DNA from: Candidatus Margulisiibacteriota bacterium
GTDB lineage: Bacteria > Margulisbacteria > Marinamargulisbacteria > SXXA01 > SICP01
DNA length: 37,706 nt
Direction of reading: 5' to 3'
NCBI GenBank assembly: GCA_009691415.1
Contig: SICP01000014.1
Span: forward strand, 1-37,706
The position numbers and the translations under genes are program-made. Below, piece by piece: positions 1 through 8,106 of this stretch (positions within the stretch are counted from its first letter, which is position 1; each line of letters opens with the position of its first letter). The notes under the pieces were generated by a model. That model was not told the DNA's origin. It was given only the letters and a program-made list of their open reading frames with translations, and ran no database searches.

Positions 1-126
1 GCAGAATTTGGCGGGTTTAGTGATGCGGTAGAAAACAATACAACTTTGGCGGAAATCACACGGGAAAAAACCATTACAATTTACTCGCATGTCCATAATG
101 CGCCACAAATGGGCGTTGTGCATTAG
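1..126 (+). pseudogene. Fragment resembling the middle of a sugar-nucleotide nucleotidyltransferase (RmlA type), cut by left edge
   Basis: Frame 1 is open from the window edge to a TAG at 124-126. It encodes about 41 residues ending TIYSHVHNAPQMGVVH. The pattern TI-x4-V-x2-P-x3-GVV resembles the stretch of glucose-1-phosphate thymidylyltransferases where 'ATxFGYxVxDPExYGVVEFD' is usual, and the preceding GFSDAVENN resembles the helix just before it. In the intact family this stretch lies near residue 140 of about 290, so the reading frame stops far too early. Neither other frame restores an RmlA-like continuation. The next gene's ATG (89) lies inside this frame. My reading is a 3'-truncated remnant; a genuine C-terminus of some other protein remains possible because the upstream part is not visible. 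Confidence 0.35.
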
Positions 127-1621
127 CACCTTCAATATGCCCAAAATGGCAAAAAAAATTGCCAAATCCATACTTATAATAGTCCTGCTTACACTCTGCG
201 CCATCTTCTTCGCCAAACCCACAGACATCGTCAATGCCGACCTTGGACGCCACATCATCAACGGTCAAGTTTTCTTCGAAAACGACTGGCCTATCACCAC
301 CAATTACTATTCCTACACTAAAACAAATTTCCCCGTCATCAATCACCATTGGGCCAGTGGCATCGTGTTCTATCTCATCTATCAAGCCGTTGATTTTCAA
401 GGCTTAGCACTTTTCTATATCGCCATTATTCTCGCAACACTCGCGCTCATTATTCATACAAGTCGCAAACAAAATGGACTTCTCACAACCGCCATCGTCA
501 CACTCCTCGCACTTCCGCTTCTCTACTATCGAACCGACATTCGACCCGAAGGACTTAGCTATTTATTCATCGCCATCTATCTCTATTACTTAAATAAACT
601 CACGCCCGAAAACCTCCAAAGAAAACATATTTTTATGTTCGCAGCACTACAAATTTTCTGGACAAATCTCCACATCTTCTTCGCATTTGGGCCACTACTC
701 ATCATCCTATGGCAACTCCACTACATACGATCATGGAAAAAAACCTGGGCACTGATTATCACAACGTGTTTCTCCTGCCTCATCAATCCCGCATTCATAC
801 AAGGCGCACTTGTCCCTTTAACTATTTTTCACAACTACGGCTACATGCTCGCAGAAAATCAAACTATCTTTTTTATGAGACTCCGTACACACAACCCTTT
901 CTATACCTATACGCTCATCTACATGCTATTCACCGCCCTCAGCTTCCTACCCATACAACGGATCAAAAAACCCTTTTGGAATCTTAGCCAATTTTTAATT
1001 TTTGGAGGCCTAGCACTTTGTGCTGTCCGGAGTATCCCCATCTTTGGTCTGATTAGCATCTCAATCGTTTCACAAAATATTCACAAGCTAAAAACCAGAC
1101 ATCTCCAACTCATTCTAATCGGGCTCGCAATCATCACCTTAAGCATACCCATCCCTTACTTTTGTATTTGGAAACAACCCCGCCAAATAGGCATCACAAC
1201 CCCACTCCAAGAAGCAGCCCAATTTTTCAAATACTACGACCTCAAAGGCCCTATCTTTAATAATTACGACAACGGCAGCTACCTCATCTTTCATCTCTAC
1301 GGACAAGAAAAAGTCTTCGTCGACAATCGGCCAGAAGCGTATCCCACAGACTTCTTCAAAACCTACGAAACCCTCCAAAAAGATGAAGCCGCCTGGCAAA
1401 CCGCTCTAAAAAAACACCAATTCAACACTATCTTCTTTGATCGACGGGACATGACAGAATGGGCACAACCCTTCCTCATTAAACGGCTTCAAGATCCAGA
1501 GTGGGCACCCGTCTACGTCGATACTGCCAGTATTATTTTGATCAGACGCACCCCACAAAATGAAGCCATCATTAAAAACCATGAACTGGCAAAATCGCTA
1601 TTTATGACAACCAAAAGCTAA
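89..1621 (+). CDS. Multi-pass membrane protein, GT-C glycosyltransferase-like
   Basis: A 510-residue integral membrane protein with roughly ten hydrophobic segments, beginning near residues 25-42. After the first segment come NADLGRHIINGQ and then YYSYT and HHWASG. This layout (an acidic residue before RH/WH, then a SYT motif and a conserved W in the first periplasmic loop) is typical of large GT-C-like families that transfer sugars from polyprenyl-phosphate donors. The C-terminal 130 residues form a soluble domain with ARG-free motifs such as NYDNGSYLIF and VFVDNRPEAYP. The start is uncertain: ATG 89 has no ribosome-binding site, and ATG 137 or 146 would remove 16-19 residues just before the first membrane helix. 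Its donor and acceptor cannot be read from sequence. The call rests on overall pattern, so the specific activity is inference. Confidence 0.55.
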   Translation: MSIMRHKWALCISTFNMPKMAKKIAKSILIIVLLTLCAIFFAKPTDIVNADLGRHIINGQVFFENDWPITTNYYSYTKTNFPVINHHWASGIVFYLIYQAVDFQGLALFYIAIILATLALIIHTSRKQNGLLTTAIVTLLALPLLYYRTDIRPEGLSYLFIAIYLYYLNKLTPENLQRKHIFMFAALQIFWTNLHIFFAFGPLLIILWQLHYIRSWKKTWALIITTCFSCLINPAFIQGALVPLTIFHNYGYMLAENQTIFFMRLRTHNPFYTYTLIYMLFTALSFLPIQRIKKPFWNLSQFLIFGGLALCAVRSIPIFGLISISIVSQNIHKLKTRHLQLILIGLAIITLSIPIPYFCIWKQPRQIGITTPLQEAAQFFKYYDLKGPIFNNYDNGSYLIFHLYGQEKVFVDNRPEAYPTDFFKTYETLQKDEAAWQTALKKHQFNTIFFDRRDMTEWAQPFLIKRLQDPEWAPVYVDTASIILIRRTPQNEAIIKNHELAKSLFMTTKS

Positions 1622-1631
1622 AATTTTTATC

Positions 1632-1660
1632 TCGACGGCACCATCGTTTTAAAAGATAAT
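1632..1660 (+). promoter_or_regulatory. Candidate sigma-70 promoter for pepF
   Basis: TCGACG at 1632-1637 (4/6 to the -35 consensus) and GATAAT at 1655-1660 (5/6 to the -10) are separated by 17 bases in the 79-base gap before pepF. Predicted transcription start is near 1667, giving a leader of about 34 bases that carries AGGAG at 1689-1693, seven bases before the ATG. Consensus match only. Confidence 0.4.
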
Positions 1661-1700
1661 ATCGACTAAGAATGAAACTTATTGAAACAGGAGTTCCAAC

Positions 1701-3506
1701 ATGACAACTGAAACACAAACCGCAACACAAAATGGTAGCGAAACCATCGTCTGGAACCTCTCAGATCTCTACTCAGGACTCACAGATCCCAAGCTCACTC
1801 AAGACATGGATGAGGCCAAGAAAAACGCCCAAAAATTCGTCGCTAATTACAAAGGCAAACTTAATACCCTAACGGGACAGCAACTCAAAAAAGCATACGT
1901 AGAAATCGAAGCACTCCTAACACCCCTCTACAAATTGGGCCAATATATACATCTTGTATACGCCATCGAAACGCAAGACGACACCATCAAAAACTGGGTC
2001 GATAAAATTGACGATTTTTGTTCTGAAATTTCCAACGACATCTTGTTTTTCGAATTGGAATTAGGCCTTACACCAACTCATCAACTAGAACTCTGGCAAC
2101 AAGACGATAGCCTTTCCAACTACAAATATCTTCTCAAGCGCACCCAAGAAACAGCCAAATACAATCTCTCAGAAAAAGAAGAACAGCTCTCCAACCTCAA
2201 AGATCTTACCGGAGAAGATGCCTTTCAAAAACTCTACTCCGATCTTACGTCTTCTTATGAATATGAGTTTGAACTCGACGGAGAAATTCAAAAACTCAAC
2301 GGCAGCCAACTTCGCAACCTACGTACCCACGCAGACAAAGATGTACGTCGTCGCGCGATGAAATGCTTCTACAAAAAATACGAAGAACACGAACTTGTCA
2401 TCACCCACAGCTTCAACAACATCATTAAAAGCAAAGCCATCGAACGCAAGCTACGTGGATTTACTTCTGGAATTAACGCCAAAAATATTGGAAACGACCT
2501 TTCGGACGAATCGGTTCAAAGCCTACACGATGCCACAAAAGCATCTTATCCACTGGTCCAACGCTACTATAAACTAAAAGCAAACCTACTCAATCTCCCA
2601 GACATTAGCCTTGCAGACATCTACGCACCACTACCCAATTCTGAAAAAAAATACACCTATACCGAAGCCAAAGACATTGTCCTGACCGGATTCAAAGCGT
2701 TCGATCAAGAAATTTTCGAACTCGCCAATCTCATGTTCGAAGAAAATAGAATCCACGCACCTGTACTTCCCAAAAAGAGGGGCGGTGCTTTTTGCTCAGG
2801 CTCCAGCCCAGACGTTAAACCCTACGTCATGCTCAACTTTCTCGGAAAACCCCGTGACATCGCAACGATGGCCCATGAACTCGGCCATGCTATCCACGAC
2901 ATGCTCTGCGAAAAACAAACTCTGCTTAACTTCCATCCTATTTTGCCACTCGCCGAAACAGCGTCAGTTTTTGCCGAAATGCTCATTACCGATTTACTCC
3001 TCAAAAACGAAACAGATACAAGTGCCAAAATAAACATTCTGACAGACAAACTCGAAGATGTCTTTGCAACAAGCCATCGTCAAAACATGTTCTCCCGATT
3101 CGAAATGCAAGTCCATGCACACATCGAAAACGACCGTATGAGCAGCCAAGAATTATGTGACTTATACAAAAAAGAATTGGCTCTCATGTTCGGAAATTCT
3201 GTTCATCAGCCTGAAGAATACAAGTGGGAATGGTCATCGATTCCCCATATTTTCGAATCCCCTTTTTATGTCTACGCCTATAATTTCGGGAACTTGCTTG
3301 TCATGGCACTCTATCAACAGTATCTCGAAGAAGGCGCCAGCTTTATACCCAAATACAAAACTTTCTTGGCCTATGGAAGCGCCATGAGCCCAGCAGAAAT
3401 CACAGCAACCGTCGGCGCAAATATAAATGATCCTGAATTCTGGAAAAAGGGCTTCAACTATATAGAATCGCTACTCAATCAACTCGAGACCCTTGTCAAA
3501 AGCTAA
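1701..3506 (+). CDS. pepF: Oligoendopeptidase F, M3 family zinc metallopeptidase
   Basis: A 601-residue cytoplasmic enzyme that cleaves short peptides. The zinc site is plain: HELGH at residues 392-396 (H392 and H396 ligands, E393 catalytic base), with E419 in LPLAETASVFAE as the third ligand. This is the gluzincin arrangement of family M3, and the length fits the M3B oligoendopeptidase F clade (about 600 residues). No signal peptide is present. Start ATG 1701 is fixed by AGGAG seven bases upstream. The probable role is recycling of peptides from protein turnover or uptake. It stands alone, with its own likely promoter, between the membrane protein and a decayed deacetylase. The family call is secure; assignment to the PepF/TIGR02290-like subfamily rather than another M3B branch is likely but not checked by alignment. 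Confidence 0.93.
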   Translation: MTTETQTATQNGSETIVWNLSDLYSGLTDPKLTQDMDEAKKNAQKFVANYKGKLNTLTGQQLKKAYVEIEALLTPLYKLGQYIHLVYAIETQDDTIKNWVDKIDDFCSEISNDILFFELELGLTPTHQLELWQQDDSLSNYKYLLKRTQETAKYNLSEKEEQLSNLKDLTGEDAFQKLYSDLTSSYEYEFELDGEIQKLNGSQLRNLRTHADKDVRRRAMKCFYKKYEEHELVITHSFNNIIKSKAIERKLRGFTSGINAKNIGNDLSDESVQSLHDATKASYPLVQRYYKLKANLLNLPDISLADIYAPLPNSEKKYTYTEAKDIVLTGFKAFDQEIFELANLMFEENRIHAPVLPKKRGGAFCSGSSPDVKPYVMLNFLGKPRDIATMAHELGHAIHDMLCEKQTLLNFHPILPLAETASVFAEMLITDLLLKNETDTSAKINILTDKLEDVFATSHRQNMFSRFEMQVHAHIENDRMSSQELCDLYKKELALMFGNSVHQPEEYKWEWSSIPHIFESPFYVYAYNFGNLLVMALYQQYLEEGASFIPKYKTFLAYGSAMSPAEITATVGANINDPEFWKKGFNYIESLLNQLETLVKS

Positions 3507-3764
3507 AAAAACAATCTTGCTTCTCGCCATGATGACCAGTGTCACAAGACCCATCATGGCAGCCCCCTTAGACAACATAAACCTCAAGACAGCATCATTA
3601 TCTTTCACGACAACAATGACACCCTGCTAAAAGAACTTCCGGACACCATCGAAACCCTACTCAAACAAGGCTACCAATTTATCACCATTCCAGAGTTAAT
3701 TCCCAAAGGAAAAAGTATCCCCTCACACCTCGTCCCATTGACAAAGAAGCCGCCTCAGCACTAG
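3494..3764 (+). pseudogene. Remnant of a secreted polysaccharide deacetylase (signal peptide and C-terminal tail only)
   Basis: The 268 bases between pepF and cysE hold two pieces of one decayed gene in different frames. From a TTG at 3494 (inside the end of pepF) one frame reads SKAKKTILLLAMMTSV followed by PIMAAPLDN, a classic signal peptide with an AXA-like cleavage site; it runs to TAA near 3627. From about 3591 another frame reads SIIIFHDNNDTLLKELPDT and then GYQFITIPELI, ending at TAG 3764. That is the usual end of NodB-type polysaccharide deacetylases: a beta strand with FHD, a helix with LP..I..L..GY.F, and TI.EL. The whole catalytic core, including the metal-binding TFDDG region, is missing. 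I read this as one secreted deacetylase gene with an internal deletion and frameshift. Confidence 0.6.
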
Positions 3765-3774
3765 CCTTGAGAAC

Positions 3775-4644
3775 ATGAATAATAATAAATCTATTCAAGC
3801 CATTTTAAAGTCATACAAAGTCATCGGCGGAGCCAACCACACAGAAGGCCTCAACCTCCCTTCGAGACAAAGTGTTCATTATATTCTTGACCTCATCAGA
3901 ACGATCCTGTTTCCTGGATTTTTTGAACCCCTCACCGGGCACCTAGAAAATATCATCACTCAAAAAGTTCTAGAACTCCAAGAAAAACTCACCTTAGAAA
4001 TTACCAAAAGCCTCATGGCCGAAAGTGCCATTCACAAAGACCAAGCCCAACAAAAAGCAGAAGACATCAGCGCCCGTTTCATCAACCAAATACCCAGCAT
4101 TCGTCGTATTTTAAAAACCGACATACAAGCCACATTCGATGGTGATCCGGCAGCAAAAAGTGAACAAGAAATCATTCTTTCTTATCCAGGCTTCCAAGCC
4201 ATTTCCGTCTTTCGCACCGCCCATTTTTTCTATCAAGAAAACGTCCCCCTTATCCCACGTATCATGACCGAAATCGCCCATAGCGAAACCGGCATCGACA
4301 TCAACCCCGGAGCTACCATCGGCGAACGATTTTGCATCGACCACGGCACAGGCATCGTCATCGGCGAAACCAGCCACATCGGCAACAACGTCAAACTCTA
4401 TCAAGGCGTCACCCTCGGCGCACTCAGCGTCCAAAAAAGTTCCGCACAAACCAAGCGTCATCCGACGATTGAAGACAACGTCACCGTCTATGCCCATGCG
4501 ACCATTTTGGGAGGCGACACCATAATAGGGGAGGGCAGCACAATCGGCGGAAACATTTGGCTGATCCAATCTATACCAGCACACTCTAAAACCTACATCT
4601 CAACGGCCCAGCAAAAAGTAACTGTCAGAAAATCAAACTCATGA
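3775..4644 (+). CDS. cysE: Serine O-acetyltransferase
   Basis: Catalyses L-serine plus acetyl-CoA to O-acetylserine, the first step of cysteine synthesis. The 289 residues comprise a helical N-terminal domain (about 1-160) and a left-handed beta-helix of hexapeptide repeats (about 165-285). H169 in AHSETGIDI and D189-H190 in CIDHGTGIVIGET match the catalytic neighbourhood of CysE, and GNNVKLYQGVTLGA and RHPTIEDNVTVYAHATILGG follow as in the family. The N-terminal domain is longer than in E. coli and fits the long EpsC-like form. The start has only a weak GAG upstream. Its stop overlaps trpC by four bases (ATGA), so cysE-trpC-trpF are probably translationally coupled. No cysK is in the window. 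Confidence 0.9.
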   Translation: MNNNKSIQAILKSYKVIGGANHTEGLNLPSRQSVHYILDLIRTILFPGFFEPLTGHLENIITQKVLELQEKLTLEITKSLMAESAIHKDQAQQKAEDISARFINQIPSIRRILKTDIQATFDGDPAAKSEQEIILSYPGFQAISVFRTAHFFYQENVPLIPRIMTEIAHSETGIDINPGATIGERFCIDHGTGIVIGETSHIGNNVKLYQGVTLGALSVQKSSAQTKRHPTIEDNVTVYAHATILGGDTIIGEGSTIGGNIWLIQSIPAHSKTYISTAQQKVTVRKSNS

Positions 4645-5369
4645 AAACAGTTCTAGATAAAATCATTGCCGACAAAAAAAAATCTATTGAAGCCCTGTAC
4701 GAAAATAATTTTTCGTTCTTAAAAAACCTGCAAAAGCCAGGCCTCTCTCTCATCGCAGAAATCAAAAAAGCATCCCCATCAAGGGGAGTTGTTCGGGCAG
4801 ACTTCGATCCTACAGAACTAGCAAAACAGTTCACACATTCTGGCGCTTCAGCCCTCTCCATTCTTACAGAAGAAGACCATTTTCTAGGTAATCCAACTTA
4901 TATTAAACAAGCACGGGCTGTAAGCTCCCTCCCAATTCTTAGAAAAGACTTCATCATTGATCCGATACAAGTCTATGAATCTAAATTCTTAGGAGCCAAC
5001 GCTATCTTACTCATCAAGGCCATTCTTACTAAAGACCAATGCCAAACCCTGCTAAACCTTGCCAAAGACCTACAGCTAGATATACTTATTGAAGTTCACA
5101 CAGAAGCAGAACTCAACGACGTGCTATTGCTCAAAAACGTCCAAGCTATAGGCATCAACAATCGAAATCTTCAGACGTTTGAAATAGACCTAAATCTAGC
5201 ATTAACGCTTGCCAAACAAATTCCAGACGGTATACTCAGCGTCGCTGAAAGCGGGTATTCAACTCCCGAACAATTACACCAGTTAGAAAAAGCCGGCATT
5301 AACGCCGTACTTATCGGAGAAGGACTAGCAACCCATCCAGACCTACTCACATTTTGGAGAAACTCATGA
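4641..5369 (+). CDS. trpC: Indole-3-glycerol phosphate synthase
   Basis: Closes the indole ring from carboxyphenylaminodeoxyribulose phosphate in tryptophan synthesis. A 242-residue TIM barrel, at the short end for the family. Signature AEIKKASPSRG carries E40 and K42; RKDFIID carries K102; EVHTEAEL gives E151; GINNRNLQTF gives N173; VAESGY and IGEGL close the barrel with the phosphate-binding loops. These match the catalytic glutamate, lysine and asparagine positions of IGPS. It overlaps cysE upstream and trpF downstream by four bases each. The rest of the trp pathway (trpA, B, D, E, G) is not in the window, so this is a split trp locus coupled to cysteine/serine metabolism. Confidence 0.95.
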   Translation: MKTVLDKIIADKKKSIEALYENNFSFLKNLQKPGLSLIAEIKKASPSRGVVRADFDPTELAKQFTHSGASALSILTEEDHFLGNPTYIKQARAVSSLPILRKDFIIDPIQVYESKFLGANAILLIKAILTKDQCQTLLNLAKDLQLDILIEVHTEAELNDVLLLKNVQAIGINNRNLQTFEIDLNLALTLAKQIPDGILSVAESGYSTPEQLHQLEKAGINAVLIGEGLATHPDLLTFWRNS

Positions 5370-5983
5370 AAGTAAAAATCTGCGGCATCACCAACAAATC
5401 TGACGCACTAGACGCTATAGCCTTGGGCGCAGACGCGTTAGGATTCATCTTCACAAAAGAAAGTCCACGCTATATTTCTCCAGATGTCGTCCAAGAAATT
5501 TCCGAACATGTGCCCCCCTTTGTCCAATTAGTTGGCGTCTTTTTAGACCAAGAAAAAACAGAAATCGATCAAATCATTAACCGATGCCGCATCGACCTTA
5601 TCCAACTCCATGGGCACGAAACCCCCGAGTTTTGCCGCACCATGAAACGACGCGTTATCAAAGCCTTCCACGTCGCAGAACTCTCCGACATCGACACAAT
5701 CTCCACCTATATCGGTAGCATTTCAGCCGCACTACTAGATACAAAAGTAGCCAACAAACATGGCGGAACCGGTGAATCGTTTGATTGGGGCATCGCCCTA
5801 CAAGCCCAAGAAAACAACGACATCCCCATCATTCTTGCAGGCGGCGTCAACAAAACCAATATCCAAAAAGCCATACAACTCGTCAATCCCTATGCCGTAG
5901 ACGTCTCATCAGGCGTAGAGGAATACCCAGGCAAAAAAGACTACAACAAACTAGAAGCCTTTATACAACTAGCAAAACTATAA
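5366..5983 (+). CDS. trpF: Phosphoribosylanthranilate isomerase
   Basis: Isomerises N-(5-phosphoribosyl)anthranilate, the step just before TrpC. A 205-residue TIM barrel. KICGIT near the N-terminus holds the catalytic cysteine (C6); GFIFTKESPRYIS, QLHGHE, AALLDTKV (general-acid aspartate), ILAGGVN and VDVSSGVEE are the usual landmarks. I place the start at ATG 5366, overlapping the trpC stop as ATGA, with GGAG in the end of trpC as ribosome-binding site; an upstream in-frame start at 5354 would add MEKL and remove that spacing. The gene ends 27 bases before a G/C-rich palindrome. Confidence 0.95.
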   Translation: MKVKICGITNKSDALDAIALGADALGFIFTKESPRYISPDVVQEISEHVPPFVQLVGVFLDQEKTEIDQIINRCRIDLIQLHGHETPEFCRTMKRRVIKAFHVAELSDIDTISTYIGSISAALLDTKVANKHGGTGESFDWGIALQAQENNDIPIILAGGVNKTNIQKAIQLVNPYAVDVSSGVEEYPGKKDYNKLEAFIQLAKL

Positions 5984-6010
5984 CCAAAAACTATCCCATC
6001 TATAAATCTT

Positions 6011-6046
6011 GTCCCCTCCCTTACGAAGGGGAGGGCGGGAGGGGTA
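6011..6046. repeat. G/C-rich palindrome overlapping the end of the response regulator gene
   Basis: CCCCTCCC (6013-6020) pairs with GGGAGGGG (6037-6044). Nested inside is CCCTT-ACG-AAGGG (6018-6030). It resembles the inner and outer arms of the larger elements at 13789-13874 and 28719-28800 but is single. No T-run follows on either strand, so a classical intrinsic terminator is unlikely. The minus-strand gene reads into it and stops at TAA 6023-6021. Confidence 0.6.
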
Positions 6047-6977
6047 TTCTATCTAAAATTTCACGAAAATAACGTCTCTGCATCATATTCGCCAGAGTGA
6101 TTAACATATCGTCCCTAAAAAACGGTTTCACCAAATAATAACGAGCCCCATTTTCAGACGCATCAATCACAACATCTAGTTCATAATAATCTACCACCAC
6201 CGCAATATCAGCAGACGGACACGCAGATTTCATTGCACGTAACGTCTCGGCTTTATCTTTTCCTGGCAAATAAATATCCAGCATCACCATATCCGGTGCA
6301 GGGTGTTTCTTCAAATAGTCTGCCGCTGCCGCAACCGAACCCACATGGTGAAACTGATACAAAGGCATCAAAAACTGTGCCAAAACCTTTCTAAAGTCAG
6401 ACTCATCTTCCACCATCAAAAGAGACGGTTTTTGATAAGACACTACCTCAGCAGAGAACAATGCAATAGCATCTTCTAAATAAAACACTTTCCCGCTAAC
6501 ACGATGCGCATTTACCGCATCCAAAACCTGGGATTTCCAATCAGAGTGAGATAAGATAGAGGCCATTTCTTTTTGAACAACTTCCAAGAATTTTCGGCGA
6601 AGAAAAACCCCAGACAACGCCTCTTCCAAAGCATGAATAAGCAACGATTCCACAAAAGGCTTAGGGATATAACCACAAATACCGGCCTGCATCAGCTCCA
6701 ACGTTTCCTGCATGTCTTCTGGACGTACCGCGACAAAGATCTCTGTCGTAGAGCGCATACCACGCAACTTTTTCACAAGATCCAGAAAAGGAATCCCATC
6801 ATCAGAAGAATGCAAAAACACCAAATCCAAAGTCTCGTTTAAACGCTCATAAGCAGTAAAAAGCTCCTCACAACTCTCTACATAAACACAACGATATTGA
6901 TCACGAATCAAATCCTGCAAACGCAAAATATGAAACGGTTCTGGATCAAACACCAATAACACCGGACGCTCAGACAT
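6021..6977 (-). CDS. Response regulator with two receiver domains and no output domain
   Basis: 318 residues in two CheY-like receiver (REC) domains joined by a helical linker. The first (about 3-125) looks degenerate: the phospho-acceptor strand reads DLVFLHSSDD, with histidine where aspartate is expected, although the switch lysine in YIPKPF is kept. The second (about 185-305) has an intact acidic pocket (MVEDES), acceptor Asp in VMLDIYLPG and lysine in YLVKPF. No DNA-binding, GGDEF or other effector domain follows, so it probably signals by protein contact or acts as a phosphate relay. No histidine kinase is adjacent. Start ATG 6977 is preferred over GTG 6983 because AAGGGG lies seven bases before the ATG but overlaps the GTG. 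The C-terminal tail PLPPSPS is encoded by the palindrome at 6011-6046. Confidence 0.85.
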   Translation of the reverse strand: MSERPVLLVFDPEPFHILRLQDLIRDQYRCVYVESCEELFTAYERLNETLDLVFLHSSDDGIPFLDLVKKLRGMRSTTEIFVAVRPEDMQETLELMQAGICGYIPKPFVESLLIHALEEALSGVFLRRKFLEVVQKEMASILSHSDWKSQVLDAVNAHRVSGKVFYLEDAIALFSAEVVSYQKPSLLMVEDESDFRKVLAQFLMPLYQFHHVGSVAAAADYLKKHPAPDMVMLDIYLPGKDKAETLRAMKSACPSADIAVVVDYYELDVVIDASENGARYYLVKPFFRDDMLITLANMMQRRYFREILDRIPLPPSPS

Positions 6978-7000
6978 AACCACACCCCTTACAAAAGAAC

Positions 7001-8068
7001 TTAATAAATAACCCCGCCCCCAACAACACGATCACCTTGATACAACACACACGACTGCCCCGTAGGCATAAATGATTGTGCACTCAACAATTCAACTCGG
7101 GCCTCACCATCAGCACACGAAATGACTTTTCCGGTAACCATCGCCATCTGAGAACGCATCTTAACCCCAAATTCTTTTCCAACAACATTTTCACTAGGAT
7201 TCACAAGCGTCACGTGCTTTAAGGCCAAAGAGGCATGCCTCAAACCTTCCAAGGGCCCCACAACAACCGTATTATCAGCAGCATTAATTTTCAAAACATA
7301 AAGGGGGTCAGGACCACTAATATTGATCCCACGACGCTGTCCAATCGTATATTGATAAATACCTGCATGCGTCCCCAATTTCTCACCATTCAATCCTACA
7401 ATATCGCCTGGCTTCAAATACTCAGGATCTGCTTGCTCTTGTATAAATGTCTTATAGGATTTTTGCGTCACGAAACAAATTTCCTGGCTGTCTTCTTTAT
7501 CGGCATTAACCAATTTTAGCTCGCGAGCCATCTCTCTGATTTCTGATTTGTCATATCCACCCAAAGGAAACAAAACAGATTTCAACTGCTCAGACTGCAT
7601 CATATACAAAAAGTAAGATTGATCTTTAATCGGATCTTTCGCACGACGAAGCTGATACGTACCGGTAGCGGGATGATAATATTTTTTGCAATAATGTCCT
7701 GTCGCAATATAGTCCGCGTCTAAGTCTTTGGCCTTGGCATACAACTCTTCAAATTTAATATGACGGTTGCATTCTACACACGGATTAGGGGTATGCCCTT
7801 GTAAATATTGAGACACAAAATGGTCTATTACTTTCTCTTGAAATGGCGCTCGAGAATTAATCGAATAATGAGGGATTCCCAACGCACTCGCCACTCGTTT
7901 GGCATCGTTTACAGAGCCTAAATTGCAACACGCAGAGTCCTTCTCGCTATCCGTTGGGAGCAACTGCATCGTGATTCCAATGACATCATACCCACGCTTT
8001 TTCAAAAGGGCAGCTGCCACCGAAGAATCCACACCACCACTCATTCCAACCAAAACACGTTTTTTCAT
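7001..8068 (-). CDS. mnmA: tRNA-specific 2-thiouridylase
   Basis: Thiolates the wobble uridine (s2U34) of tRNA for Lys, Glu and Gln. 355 residues. The N-terminal PP-loop ATPase motif GMSGGVDSS begins at residue 8. The catalytic cysteine pair is C97 (TPNPCVECN) and C198 (DSQEICFV), matching the family positions. FLPLGGYDKSEIR-like and IGQRRGI motifs mark the central and C-terminal beta-barrel domains. The start ATG has no Shine-Dalgarno; a good promoter ends nine bases upstream, so translation may be leaderless. The stop lies 23 bases from the response regulator start, so the two could be one transcript. A sulfur-relay partner (IscS, TusA-E) is not in the window. Confidence 0.96.
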   Translation of the reverse strand: MKKRVLVGMSGGVDSSVAAALLKKRGYDVIGITMQLLPTDSEKDSACCNLGSVNDAKRVASALGIPHYSINSRAPFQEKVIDHFVSQYLQGHTPNPCVECNRHIKFEELYAKAKDLDADYIATGHYCKKYYHPATGTYQLRRAKDPIKDQSYFLYMMQSEQLKSVLFPLGGYDKSEIREMARELKLVNADKEDSQEICFVTQKSYKTFIQEQADPEYLKPGDIVGLNGEKLGTHAGIYQYTIGQRRGINISGPDPLYVLKINAADNTVVVGPLEGLRHASLALKHVTLVNPSENVVGKEFGVKMRSQMAMVTGKVISCADGEARVELLSAQSFMPTGQSCVLYQGDRVVGGGVIY

Positions 8069-8077
8069 AAGCTGTAA

Positions 8078-8106
8078 ATAATACCTTGAAGCTAGACTAG
8101 CGACAA
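8078..8106 (-). promoter_or_regulatory. Promoter for mnmA
   Basis: On the minus strand, TTGTCG (8106-8101) and TATTAT (8083-8078) are spaced by exactly 17 bases. The -10 ends nine bases before the mnmA ATG, so transcription would start at or within two bases of the start codon. The -35 lies inside the tail of the decayed gene upstream. Confidence 0.55.

Noticed and set aside
74-400. Minus-strand reading frame of 108 codons opposite the membrane protein gene
   Set aside because: It is antisense to a well-supported coding region, and its Asp/Glu/Gly/Val content is what the complement of a C-rich gene produces.
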